Positions 15,952-23,774 of a stretch of 34,939 nt of DNA are shown piece by piece (positions within the stretch are counted from its first letter, which is position 1; every line of letters begins with the position of its first letter). The notes under the pieces were generated by a model. The model was not told the origin of the DNA and ran no database searches. It saw only the letters and a list, made by a program, of their open reading frames with translations. Made by a program: the position numbers and the translations under genes. This DNA comes from an uncultured Lachnospiraceae bacterium (GTDB lineage Bacteria; Bacillota; Clostridia; Lachnospirales; Lachnospiraceae). Location: the NCBI GenBank assembly GCA_947367855.1, contig CANBFE010000036.1, forward strand, positions 1-34,939, read 5' to 3'.

Positions 15952-17631
15952 TCAGTTATTTTTCATTTCCTCATATTGTCTTGTGTACTCGTCGATGTAG
16001 TCCTGCAGGCCGATCTGATAGCATTCCTCGATAAAAGCGTCCCAGGTATCCAGGGATCTGGATCCGTTGACGAATTTGATCAGCTCCTCGTCCCTGTAGG
16101 TATTCAGGTCGTTCAGATTGGGAATGTTTTCCGCCAGAGCCACCTTATCCCAGACAATGCCGTTTTCAATGCCCGGCTCAATGGTGGACTGATAATCGGA
16201 CAGACGGTTCTGGAGCCAGTAATTGTGCATTTCCTGAATGCCCTCTTCGTCATATTCCGTGGTCTGCACTTCCAGGGGAACTGCCAGTGATACCAGGAAA
16301 TCACGGGCATAGGTGGGGCCGCCTTCAATCAGTACTACGTCCTTGTTTTCTCTTGCATTTTCGGATTCGGGGTTGTACTGCCAGTATTTTCCTTCCAGGC
16401 CGTACTGCTCTGTGGTATAGTTCTCCCATTCAAAGGACCATTCCACAAATTTCATCACCGCCTCCGGGTGTTTGCACTTGCTGCTGATCATCAGGCCTCT
16501 GGTATTGGCAACAGTCTTGGTCTGCATCAGACTTCCGTTGGGGCCTGTAGTCCCTTTCTCGCTGGCGCAGTATACGTAGTCGTTCTTTGTTCTGTCAAAT
16601 CCGGGTATATTTTCTCTTGTAGTCGCTTCCGTGAGCGTCACTCTGGAGTACCAGGCTGCGGAGGCGGCTACTGCGCCTTTGGTGATGTTTCCCCTGACGG
16701 TATCCACGTCCATGGTGAAATTCTCCTTATGGATGATTCCGTCCTGATACCACTGGTTCATCTGCTTCAGGAAATCCGTATAGCCTTCGGCAAGCCATTC
16801 GGGTTTCACTTTGCCGTCGCTTTCGTCAACCCATTTCCCGTTTCCGCTCTCTACGTAGCCGCCCAGAAAAGCGTATTCCGCCCGGTCCAGGATGCCTGCT
16901 TCAGAGGAGCCTTTTTCCAGTATGAGGGGGATGGTTTCGCCGTTTCCGTAGGGATCCAGTTCCTTAATCTTATACAGGTAATCGTTGAATTCGTCAAAGG
17001 TGGCAGGAATCTCCATCTCCAGCTGGTCCAGCCAGTCGGTTCTGTACATGATGGGATAGGGCACGGTGTCCGTGTTGCGGGGGATTGCCCAGATTTTTCC
17101 TTCCGAGTCCGTCATTTTCTCCCAGGAGCCCCAGGGTTCCCACAGATTCCAGAGCGCCTGGGCCTCCGGGGTTTCCAGATACTCGTTCAGAGGGATGATG
17201 ATGCCGTCCCGGGCGTATTTGCCCCAGTCGTCCTCCCACCAGGCGTCAATCTGGTCGCCGCCTGCCAACAGGAGGTTCAGTTTTTCCTTCTCTGCGGAGG
17301 CATCCGAAGGAGGCATGATGATTTCAACCTTTACACCTGTCTGCTCCAGAATATAGTCCTGCATTTCCTTGTAAGCCGCTTCGTCGCTTCCCGCTTCGGC
17401 GCCGGAGACGGAAAAGGCGCCGGAATTGTTATAGATCACGATTGTGGGGACATCTTCGCTGTCCGTGCCTGTGTCTTCCTTTGAAGTTTCATCAGTGCTT
17501 TCGCCTGCGTCCGGGGTTTTCTGGGATTCCGGGCTGCTTTCGTTCTGTGCCGGATCGTTTCCGCATCCTGTCAACAGTGTCATAGTCATTGCCGCCGCCA
17601 ATATGGCTGCCATTCCCTGTCTTTTTCTCAT
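15952..17631 (-). CDS. Extracellular sugar-binding lipoprotein (LplA/YtcQ-like)
   Basis: The 559-residue product is the binding protein for the two permeases. A lipoprotein signal ends at LLTGC with Cys23. An acidic Ser/Thr linker follows (about 24-65), then a family-1-type binding fold: GVKVEIIMPPSDASAEKEKL and GDQIDAWWEDDWGKYARDGI are characteristic of the large Lpl/YtcQ binding proteins. At 559 residues it matches that group and is longer than common sugar-binding proteins. It is anchored outside the membrane and would capture a sialylated oligosaccharide if the operon logic holds. GGAGG lies 7 bases before the ATG, inside the end of the sialidase gene, which stops only 2 bases before. Confidence 0.9.
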   Translation of the reverse strand: MRKRQGMAAILAAAMTMTLLTGCGNDPAQNESSPESQKTPDAGESTDETSKEDTGTDSEDVPTIVIYNNSGAFSVSGAEAGSDEAAYKEMQDYILEQTGVKVEIIMPPSDASAEKEKLNLLLAGGDQIDAWWEDDWGKYARDGIIIPLNEYLETPEAQALWNLWEPWGSWEKMTDSEGKIWAIPRNTDTVPYPIMYRTDWLDQLEMEIPATFDEFNDYLYKIKELDPYGNGETIPLILEKGSSEAGILDRAEYAFLGGYVESGNGKWVDESDGKVKPEWLAEGYTDFLKQMNQWYQDGIIHKENFTMDVDTVRGNITKGAVAASAAWYSRVTLTEATTRENIPGFDRTKNDYVYCASEKGTTGPNGSLMQTKTVANTRGLMISSKCKHPEAVMKFVEWSFEWENYTTEQYGLEGKYWQYNPESENARENKDVVLIEGGPTYARDFLVSLAVPLEVQTTEYDEEGIQEMHNYWLQNRLSDYQSTIEPGIENGIVWDKVALAENIPNLNDLNTYRDEELIKFVNGSRSLDTWDAFIEECYQIGLQDYIDEYTRQYEEMKNN

Positions 17632-17633
17632 AC

Positions 17634-18734
17634 TTAATCCTCCTGTTTTACTTCCTTATTGTGCTCTGTCTCAATTGCATTTTCCCGGATAGGTTTCCGA
17701 TAGCGCCGGAATACAAGTTCCCTGACGGTTCCGCCCATGTCCCTCACGTCCAGATCCGTATCCCTTTCATAGAAAACGTAAATCATATCCCCTCTGACAG
17801 CAATATCCGCATATCCGCCTGCATCATCCACCTTTAGGAGCTTCTTCCAGGAAGCGCTGTCGTCATCGCTCTCATATACTGTCAGGTTGATTCTTTTTTC
17901 CCGGTCCGCGCAGTTAATAAAATACAGCTTTCCCTGGTCCGCATCCATACTGGCAAAGCATTTTGGATCCGGGAGACTGGCTTCCGGCCATGTTTTTTCC
18001 AGGGTCACCGGGGTCTGGGGGGTCAGGCCCAGTATTCGGCAGGGGGCTTCCTCCCTGTGTCTGAAATTGAACAGCAGTCTGCCGCTGCCAAGCTCCGCCA
18101 CGGCGGTTTCGTTGGCACAGTCGATGGTTTCTGTAAGGAAGCCTGCCTTCCAGGTCTTCCCGTGGTCCTCACTGTATATGCAGCCGGCCCTGGAGGGGGA
18201 ATGTGCCTTGATTCTGCCTGATGCCTCCTGGTCCAGGCGGAGTTCGCCGTCCGCAAGCCAGATGGGCACCACCAGTTTTCCCGTACTGGTGGAGATTCCG
18301 TGTCCCGGGCCGGAAGCGCTCACATTCCATTTATAAGGAAAGCTCCTGTAGGTTTCGGTGATTTCCACCGGTCTGCTGAAGCTGATGCCGTCATCGTCAC
18401 TGCAGCAGTGCCAGACCTGTTCGTAATCCCGGTGGAAAATCAGGTGGATTCTGTCTTCGTCCACAATCAGTACCGGATTGTTCCAGGTAATGCTGCGCTC
18501 CTCGGTTCCCCTGGTCTTTTCGTGGGGGTAGAAAGGTTCGCTGAAGGTCTCTCCGCCGTCCGTGCTTCGGCGGAGGGTAATCCACATATCCGCCCAGTCG
18601 TCCCGGTGGGCGCCTCTTGCCTCATAAACCAGTAATATGGTCCCCTTTTTTGTCACAGCCATTCCCGGAATCCTGTATTCGTGCCAGATGCCTTCGCCCA
18701 GTTTTTCGATTATTTTTTCCTTTTCTAACGTCAA
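17634..18734 (-). CDS. GH33-type sialidase without signal peptide (cytoplasmic)
   Basis: This 366-residue six-blade propeller has the bacterial sialidase hallmarks. The RIP motif is at 20-23 (Arg21), and there are Asp-box repeats at 57-64 (STDGGETF), 112-119, 188-195 (SEDHGKTW) and a weak fourth at 288-296. By spacing, the active-site set can be placed as Arg21, Asp46, Glu209 (ANETAVAEL), Arg225, Arg281 (KRINLT) and Tyr308 (GGYADI). All seem present. No signal peptide or membrane segment is visible, so the enzyme should work in the cytoplasm on imported sialosides. It starts at a TTG overlapping the aldolase stop (TTGA), consistent with translational coupling. Substrate preference (Neu5Ac, KDN or other) is not readable. 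Confidence 0.85.
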   Translation of the reverse strand: MTLEKEKIIEKLGEGIWHEYRIPGMAVTKKGTILLVYEARGAHRDDWADMWITLRRSTDGGETFSEPFYPHEKTRGTEERSITWNNPVLIVDEDRIHLIFHRDYEQVWHCCSDDDGISFSRPVEITETYRSFPYKWNVSASGPGHGISTSTGKLVVPIWLADGELRLDQEASGRIKAHSPSRAGCIYSEDHGKTWKAGFLTETIDCANETAVAELGSGRLLFNFRHREEAPCRILGLTPQTPVTLEKTWPEASLPDPKCFASMDADQGKLYFINCADREKRINLTVYESDDDSASWKKLLKVDDAGGYADIAVRGDMIYVFYERDTDLDVRDMGGTVRELVFRRYRKPIRENAIETEHNKEVKQED

Positions 18735-19600
18735 TTGATATCACCTATCCCATCTAAAATGTGTTTCTCCTCCTCCGTCAGCGGCCGGAAGGGCGCTCTG
18801 CAGTTTCCGCATTGAATTCCCTTTTTGCCAAGAAGATATTTCTCCGCGGCGATTATGTTTTTTACCCTGAGCATTTCGCTGATCATTATGTTTGCTTCGT
18901 GTTGAAGCTTTTCCGCTTCCTGAAGCTGTCCCTGGCGGTAGGCGTTCCAGATTTTCTTAAACAGTTTCAGGGTGAAGTTGTAGGTGCTGCCGATTGCCCC
19001 GTCCACGCCTGCGGGAAGGGCGTAGAGCAGAGATTCGTCCTTACCGAACATGATTTTGATCTGAGGAAATTTCCTTCGTATCCGTTCCAGTTCGTACAGG
19101 TTCAGGTCCGTGTATTTCAGTCCCTCAATCCGGCTTCTTCCGATGATTTCAGTCATATTGTCCGCATTGATGGACACTCCGGAAAACTGGGGAATATTGT
19201 ATATCACCACAGGCAGGTCCGCGGCATCCGAGATTTTCTCATAATAAACCGCAATCTCATCGGTCTGGAAATTGTAGTAAAAAGGTGGAACACTGGAAAC
19301 GGCGGAGGCTCCTGCCTTCCGTGCTTCCCTTGCCAGGTTCGCCGCCTGGGAGGCTCCTATTTTTCCGATGTGGGCGATGACGGGCACTTTTCCGTTTACG
19401 GTCTCCGCCACTGCGGCAACCACCCGGGTACGCTCCTCATCTGTCAGCAGAAAACATTCCCCTGTGCTTCCGGTGACATAGAATCCGTCGGCTCCCTCCT
19501 CCAGGAGCAGCTGCGTCAGTTTTTTCAGTTCCGTGTAATTTACGTCTCCGTCCCGGTCAAAAGGCGTGACGATTGCAGGGATAATACCATCCAGTTTCAT
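18731..19600 (-). CDS. nanA: N-acetylneuraminate lyase-type aldolase
   Basis: The 289-residue TIM-barrel protein belongs to the DHDPS/NAL superfamily. Lyase-type features are GSTGE (44-48), Tyr134 in VVIYNIP, the Schiff-base Lys162 followed by Thr164 (EGLKYTDLNLYELER), Asp188-Glu189 and GSTYN (204-208). These last positions match the sugar-binding residues of bacterial Neu5Ac lyases, which split sialic acid into ManNAc and pyruvate. The same enzymes also split KDN into mannose and pyruvate. It lies second in the operon, 23 bases after the regulator gene, with an AGAGAG-like site upstream and the sialidase start overlapping its stop. A plain dihydrodipicolinate synthase role is unlikely in this neighbourhood. 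Confidence 0.88.
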   Translation of the reverse strand: MKLDGIIPAIVTPFDRDGDVNYTELKKLTQLLLEEGADGFYVTGSTGECFLLTDEERTRVVAAVAETVNGKVPVIAHIGKIGASQAANLAREARKAGASAVSSVPPFYYNFQTDEIAVYYEKISDAADLPVVIYNIPQFSGVSINADNMTEIIGRSRIEGLKYTDLNLYELERIRRKFPQIKIMFGKDESLLYALPAGVDGAIGSTYNFTLKLFKKIWNAYRQGQLQEAEKLQHEANIMISEMLRVKNIIAAEKYLLGKKGIQCGNCRAPFRPLTEEEKHILDGIGDIN

Positions 19601-19623
19601 ACATGTTCTCTCTTTCTTTTTTG

Positions 19624-20688
19624 TCAGTTTTTATTCTGTCCCGTACTGCTTTTTCTGATTACAAGTCTGGGATTTATCACCTTGAAGTCGTTAAAATCTT
19701 CTCCTGATCCGGCTCCGCGGATAATTCCCATCAACATGGTTATCGCCTCCCTTCCCATTTTGTTTCCCTCGGCGGATACGGAGGAAAGGGGAACGGACAG
19801 CATATTGCACAGGCTGCTGTCATTGTATCCCACAATCCGTACATCCTTTCCGGGGCGAAGACCTTTCTCTTCCAACATTGTATACAGAACGGCTGCCGTG
19901 GTATCGTCGAAACACAGCACTCCGTCCGGATGTTCACTCTCCCCGAACAGATTTCTGATTCGGGATTTCAGTTCATATTCGTCATAATTGCCGAATATCA
20001 CACCGTCCTTCCGCGTTCCGGTGGAGCTGTCATAGATTGCCGTTTCAAACCCGTGGTAGCGTTCGATGGCGGTGGAATATTTCCTCTCGGATATATAGGA
20101 CAGCTTCCGGCAGCCCTGTTCAATCAGATGCTTTGTGGCTATATAGGCCCCGTAATTGTTGTTGGTTCCGATAAAGGGAACGTCCAGTCCGTCTATGCTT
20201 CTGTTGCATATGACAAATGGAATGCCGTTCCTTTTTAACTGCGAAAAAGTATTATAACTTAATTCCGAGTTGATAATGGGGATAATGATGCAGCCGTCGG
20301 CCTGAATGTCAATGATCCTGAGGATATTGGAATGCTGCCTCTCAGGAATGTTCTCGCTGCTAGAGAGAACCACATTGATATTGTTTACGGAGGCATACTG
20401 TTCAATCCCGGAAATAAATTTCGGGTAGGTGTCACCTGTGATGGAAGGGAGGACAACCCCAATATTGAGCACCTTCTGTACGCTTCTGGCGGAAACATAG
20501 GTCCCGCTCCCCTTTACGGAGTAGAGGTATCCTTCTTCCTCCAGTTCCGCGATAGCCTTGTCAATGGTATTTCGCGCAACCTGGTACTTTCTGCTCAAAA
20601 AATTCCGGGAGGGCACTCTGCCGCCCACTTTCAGCCCAAGAACCGTTTTCCTGATCATTTCCTTTACTTCCTGATATCTTAGCGCCAT
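19624..20688 (-). CDS. GntR-LacI hybrid transcriptional regulator (AraR-like)
   Basis: This 354-residue protein joins a GntR winged helix at the N-terminus (MALRYQEVKEMIRKTV start; RKYQVARNTIDKAIAELEEE recognition part; YSVKGSGTYV wing) to a LacI/GalR-type ligand-binding domain (VLNIGVVLPSITGDTYPKFI, then DGCIIIPIINSE, and GVLCFDDTTA). AraR of Bacillus has the same build. It is the first gene of the operon and probably represses it until a catabolic sugar binds. I chose ATG 20688 over the TTG at 20709 because only the former keeps a GntR-like start and has purine-rich sequence upstream. Confidence 0.85.
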   Translation of the reverse strand: MALRYQEVKEMIRKTVLGLKVGGRVPSRNFLSRKYQVARNTIDKAIAELEEEGYLYSVKGSGTYVSARSVQKVLNIGVVLPSITGDTYPKFISGIEQYASVNNINVVLSSSENIPERQHSNILRIIDIQADGCIIIPIINSELSYNTFSQLKRNGIPFVICNRSIDGLDVPFIGTNNNYGAYIATKHLIEQGCRKLSYISERKYSTAIERYHGFETAIYDSSTGTRKDGVIFGNYDEYELKSRIRNLFGESEHPDGVLCFDDTTAAVLYTMLEEKGLRPGKDVRIVGYNDSSLCNMLSVPLSSVSAEGNKMGREAITMLMGIIRGAGSGEDFNDFKVINPRLVIRKSSTGQNKN

Positions 20689-20713
20689 TGTTACAATCCA
20701 CTCTCTCAAAAAT

Positions 20714-20735
20714 TATCGTAATTATGCATATCGTA
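20714..20735 (-). promoter_or_regulatory. Paired TACGATA motifs, possible operator half-sites
   Basis: TATCGTA occurs at 20714-20720 and again at 20729-20735 (TACGATA on the minus strand), 15 bases apart, between the promoter and the regulator start. A third copy, on the plus strand, is at 20971-20977. A block to transcription by the adjacent regulator is possible. The motif is short and A/T-rich, so this is weak. Confidence 0.3.
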
Positions 20736-20787
20736 TATTTTATGTAATTTGCAGGTTCTTTTTTTGGAAGTTTTTGAATATAATGCC

Positions 20788-20815
20788 ATTTTAAACAAAA
20801 CGGAATTTTTGTCAA
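20788..20815 (-). promoter_or_regulatory. Promoter of the sialidase/aldolase operon
   Basis: On the minus strand a perfect TTGACA (20815-20810) is followed by a 16-base spacer and TAAAAT (20793-20788). Transcription would start near 20781, about 93 bases before the regulator ATG. Confidence 0.55.
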
Positions 20816-21068
20816 TATCATTGAAATTTATTGATCAGCTTATTCGATTTTATATGCCTATCTAAAAGTTGTTGCCTATTTTTGAGCAGATTTTTTCCAG
20901 GCGTTTTTCCGGGATAAGACGGAATATGAAAAAATAGAAATATGGATAACTAAAGTTTTTTGTGATAAAGTACGATATAGAAAGAGAGTACAGTAATCGT
21001 TAAGTTGCAGAAAAAACAAAGAGAAAGTCACAGGATCTCAATAATGCGGACCCGGGAAAGGAAACAAA

Positions 21069-21218
21069 ATGTTTGTTAATTTGCAAAGTAGTTTATACCA
21101 TGAATGCATAAAAAATGCTGTGTTGGATAGGACAAAACAGAGCATTTGTTTTGCGTATTCAAATAAGAAAAAGACTGAAAGAAATGTTGTTGGGAGGGAT
21201 GTAGGCCTGTGGAAATAA
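21069..21218 (+). CDS. Possible 49-residue small protein in the rtcB leader
   Basis: An ATG with AAAGGA 6 bases upstream opens a 49-residue frame (starting MFVNLQSSLYHECIKNAVL). It ends at TAA 21216-21218, before a terminator-like hairpin. It is Lys/Asn/Arg rich with two Cys and resembles nothing I know. The intergenic stretch 20816-21257 otherwise shows only AT-rich sequence, so a small RNA or leader is an equal alternative. Confidence 0.25.
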   Translation: MFVNLQSSLYHECIKNAVLDRTKQSICFAYSNKKKTERNVVGRDVGLWK

Positions 21219-21257
21219 GGAATAGAGGCAGACAGCCGGAAACATTTATTTGAGAGC

Positions 21258-21296
21258 CGCTTATCTTGTTTGAATATACAGGATAGGCGTTTTTTT
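21258..21296 (+). terminator. Terminator-like hairpin in front of the rtcB gene
   Basis: CGCTTATCTTG (21258-21268) pairs with CAGGATAGGCG (21279-21289) allowing G-T pairs, followed by seven T. It sits only 55 bases before the RtcB start codon, so it either ends an upstream small transcript or acts as an attenuator of rtcB. Confidence 0.65.
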
Positions 21297-21350
21297 ATGC
21301 TGATTTGGTTGAACAGAAAGCTGTTTTCAGAAGGAAGGGAGGAAAGGAAA

Positions 21351-22565
21351 ATGGACAAGATTGAAATCAGAGGAAAGGTAAATACGGCCATCTGTTATGC
21401 GAGGGTGGTGGAAGAGGAAGCGGTAGAGCAGATCAGGCGGATGTGCGACTATCCTATGACAGAGGGTGCAAAAATCCGGATCATGCCTGACGTGCATGCC
21501 GGCAAGGGATGCACCATCGGAACGACCATGACGATTACTGACAAGGCTGTGCCGAATGTAGTGGGGGTTGACATCGGATGCGGCATGTATACCGTGAATC
21601 TGGGAAAAGCGGATATTGACTTTGAAAAGGTGGATGAAGCGGCTCATTTTATTCCGTCCGGAATGAATGTGTGGGAGGGGAGGCAGGAGCGGTTTGACCT
21701 GACAGGCCTTGCCTGCTACAGGGAGCTTAAGGACACAAAAAGACTGGAGAGATCCCTGGGCACCCTGGGCGGCGGCAACCACTTCATTGAGATTGATGAG
21801 GCGGCAGACGGGACAAAGTATCTGGTGGTTCATTCGGGTTCGAGAAATCTTGGAAAGCAGGTGGCGGAGTTTTATCAGCGGCTGGCTGTTAACCTGGACA
21901 GAGGATATGGCGATTATCTTGAAAAGCGCGAGGAGATTATCAGAACCTACAAGGAGCAGGGGCGCAGGCATGAGATACAGGATGCACTGAAACAGCTCCA
22001 CTGGAAGGTCTATGAGAGCGAGACGAGCATGCCGGAGGATCTGTGCTATTTGTCGGGGAAGTATCTTGACGACTATATTCATGACATTGAAATCTGCCAG
22101 GCATTTGCAGGCCGAAGCAGGGAGAAAATGGCCGAGATCCTTCTGGAAAGAACCGGCATGACCGGAGGCGGGGCATTTCATACGATTCATAATTACATTG
22201 ATACGGATGAGATGATTTTAAGAAAGGGCGCCATAGCGGCCCACAGCGGAGAGAAAGTGCTGATCCCCATCAATATGAGGGACGGCAGTGTGCTTGCAGT
22301 GGGCAGGGGGAATCCGGAATGGAATTATTCCGCGCCCCATGGGGCGGGCAGGCTTATGTCCAGAAAAAGGGCAAAGGCAAACCTGAGCATGGACGATTTC
22401 AGAGAGAGCATGAAAGGGGTATATACTACTTCTATTAATGAAAACACACTGGATGAAGCGCCCATGGCGTACAAATCCCTTGGCGATATCATTGATGTTA
22501 TCAGAGATTCGGTAGATATCATTGATGTGATGAAGCCTGTTTATAACTTTAAGGCTTCTGACTAA
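21351..22565 (+). CDS. rtcB: RtcB-type RNA ligase
   Basis: RtcB joins RNA 2',3'-cyclic phosphate or 3'-phosphate ends to 5'-OH ends with GTP and Mn. This 404-residue protein has the metal and GTP site signatures: MPDVHAGKG with Asp47 and His49, GVDIGCGM with Cys77, GGGNHFIE with His144, HSGSRNLG with His161, His280, and SAPHGAGR with His330, the residue guanylylated in known RtcB proteins. It is shorter than E. coli RtcB (408 residues is close) and much shorter than the archaeal, intein-free enzymes, so it fits the bacterial group. GGGAGG lies about 10 bases before ATG 21351. No archease or Ro/Y-RNA gene is adjacent. Confidence 0.93.
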   Translation: MDKIEIRGKVNTAICYARVVEEEAVEQIRRMCDYPMTEGAKIRIMPDVHAGKGCTIGTTMTITDKAVPNVVGVDIGCGMYTVNLGKADIDFEKVDEAAHFIPSGMNVWEGRQERFDLTGLACYRELKDTKRLERSLGTLGGGNHFIEIDEAADGTKYLVVHSGSRNLGKQVAEFYQRLAVNLDRGYGDYLEKREEIIRTYKEQGRRHEIQDALKQLHWKVYESETSMPEDLCYLSGKYLDDYIHDIEICQAFAGRSREKMAEILLERTGMTGGGAFHTIHNYIDTDEMILRKGAIAAHSGEKVLIPINMRDGSVLAVGRGNPEWNYSAPHGAGRLMSRKRAKANLSMDDFRESMKGVYTTSINENTLDEAPMAYKSLGDIIDVIRDSVDIIDVMKPVYNFKASD

Positions 22566-22620
22566 GGCGGATAGTCTTTCTGCCTGCAGAAGCGGAAGCC
22601 CTATAAAATCCTGACGCGCA

Positions 22621-22680
22621 GGAGAGCCATCTTTCAAACACACTCCAGGGACCTGGAATGAAAGATGGCTCTCCTTATTA
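22621..22680 (+). terminator. Strong terminator after rtcB
   Basis: The arms GGAGAGCCATCTTTCA (22621-22636) and TGAAAGATGGCTCTCC (22659-22674) are perfect inverted repeats of 16 bases, with a smaller CCAGG/CCTGG helix in the loop and TTATTATTT behind. It ends the rtcB transcript. Confidence 0.85.
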
Positions 22681-22692
22681 TTTCCCTTATAG

Positions 22693-22962
22693 AATTGCTC
22701 AGAACCTATCATGTATGGCGGTAAGCTGCGGAAAGTGCGGTTTCAGTATTCTGGGGAATCGGTGGAGGCGGTACTGGACAGGCTTCCTACGGCGAGGGTG
22801 TTGGGAGAGGAAGAGGGAGTTTATCTTGTGGAAGCGGAGGTGTTTGGGAAGGGGATTGACATGTGGGTGCGGAGCCAGGGGGAGCTGATTACGGATTATG
22901 AGATACTTAGGGGGGAAAAGTATTATGATATTGGGGTCAAAAGCCCCACTATAGTACCTTGA
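22693..22962 (+). pseudogene. Fragment of a WYL-domain transcriptional regulator
   Basis: The frame reads SEPIMYGGKLRKVRFQYSG, then EAVLDRLPTARVLGEEEG, and an EVFGKGIDMWVRSQGELI-like part. This matches the C-terminal extension domain of WYL regulators (the AVLDR and GKGIxxWxxSQG signatures). The helix-turn-helix and WYL domain are missing, the frame has a stop at 22690 just before, and the 3' end after SQGELI does not continue the family pattern. ATG 22711 has no proper ribosome site. It looks like a leftover truncated at both ends, directly behind the rtcB terminator. Confidence 0.6.
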
Positions 22963-23055
22963 AAAGTTCATACAACAAGAGCTAAGAGGGGGGATGTTAT
23001 GTAAAAGATTGTAGATGTTTAGGCTGCTTATTAATGATTTTGACGCAAAATGGCA

Positions 23056-23230
23056 GTGCACCTAGCAAAGGGTGAGATACTTAGCAGGTGGAAATCCTGT
23101 CCGGAAAGATGCCAACCACACCACCGGTAGCGAGTTTTGGGATTATGGCAGTAATGCCATGATCTAAGCGTAAATAGCAAGGTAACGGGGCGAACGATTG
23201 AGCAACGAAATTGCGGAAACTGATTTTGAT
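23056..23230 (+). mobile_element. 5' (domain I) fragment of a group II intron
   Basis: The sequence starts GTGCACCTAGCAAAGGGTG and continues with a Gly-rich folded stretch around TAGCAGGTGGAAATCCTGTC, ACCGGTAGCGAG, and GCGTAAATAGCAAGGTAACG, ending near AACGAAATTGCGG at about 23218. The GTGC start, the CCTAGC/GGGTG pairing and the AAATCCTGTCCGG element resemble the 5' end and domain I of bacterial group II introns (compare Ll.LtrB, which starts GTGCGCCCAGATAGGGTG). No reverse-transcriptase gene follows, and I see no domain V hairpin. It appears to be a 5' remnant. The 3' limit is uncertain. Confidence 0.55.
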
Positions 23231-23774
23231 TGAGGAATGTTCTGTTTGTAGAAATTCTGCATAAATGGAAATAAGTAATTTACTAGAGGGATGATTAAGG
23301 GTGTTGAAAATGATAAATTTCAACAGCCTTAGTTCCTTAGTTAAAGACTCTCATAAAAAGTGTTTTATAAAATGTGCTTTATGGAAATATTTTTAAGATT
23401 GGTTTACACATAATCTCTTAGAATAAATATTTTTCGAGGGTAATTTTCCATAGAGTCTATTTGTAAGAACAAATGCCCACATTTTTCCAGACACAGTGAG
23501 AGTAGAGCAGAACGATAATCGGATTGACAATTCTCGGAGAGAACTTTATTTTTTGGACTGCTAGTTCTTGACAAATTCACGATAGGTGTCGAAGATATAA
23601 GTGAAGGGAAACTGATGATGCAGAAAGGGAGATGACGGTATTATAGGTTTGAGCCGGAAAAAAGGAATAGCAGTTGTCTATAAATAAGTCTGGTGAAAAG
23701 GTCATGGTAGTAGATTTAAAGTAATTTTAACACTGTAACGCGAAGACGGAACTGGAATAGGAGAAGAGGGAAAG
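23231..23774. other. Gene-free AT-rich leader region
   Basis: No convincing reading frame or RNA gene is seen. A hairpin (GGTGTTGAAA/TTTCAACAGCC, 23299-23328) lacks a T-run. Some of this region could be further intron debris. A TTGACA-17-TATTTT candidate promoter lies at 23524-23552. Confidence 0.4.
23524..23552 (+). promoter_or_regulatory. Weak candidate promoter of the 23775 cassette
   Basis: TTGACA (23524-23529), a 17-base spacer and TATTTT (23547-23552), with two mismatches in the -10. It would leave a leader of about 215 bases. Confidence 0.3.

Noticed and set aside
13395..19987. Long plus-strand frames at 13395-14075, 16468-17484 and 18761-19987
   Set aside because: They lie opposite the isomerase, binding-protein and lyase/regulator genes, which have clear motifs. 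No convincing start or domain was seen.
23299..23328. Hairpin GGTGTTGAAA/TTTCAACAGCC as a terminator
   Set aside because: It is followed by TTAGTTCC, not by a T-run, and no gene is seen just before it.
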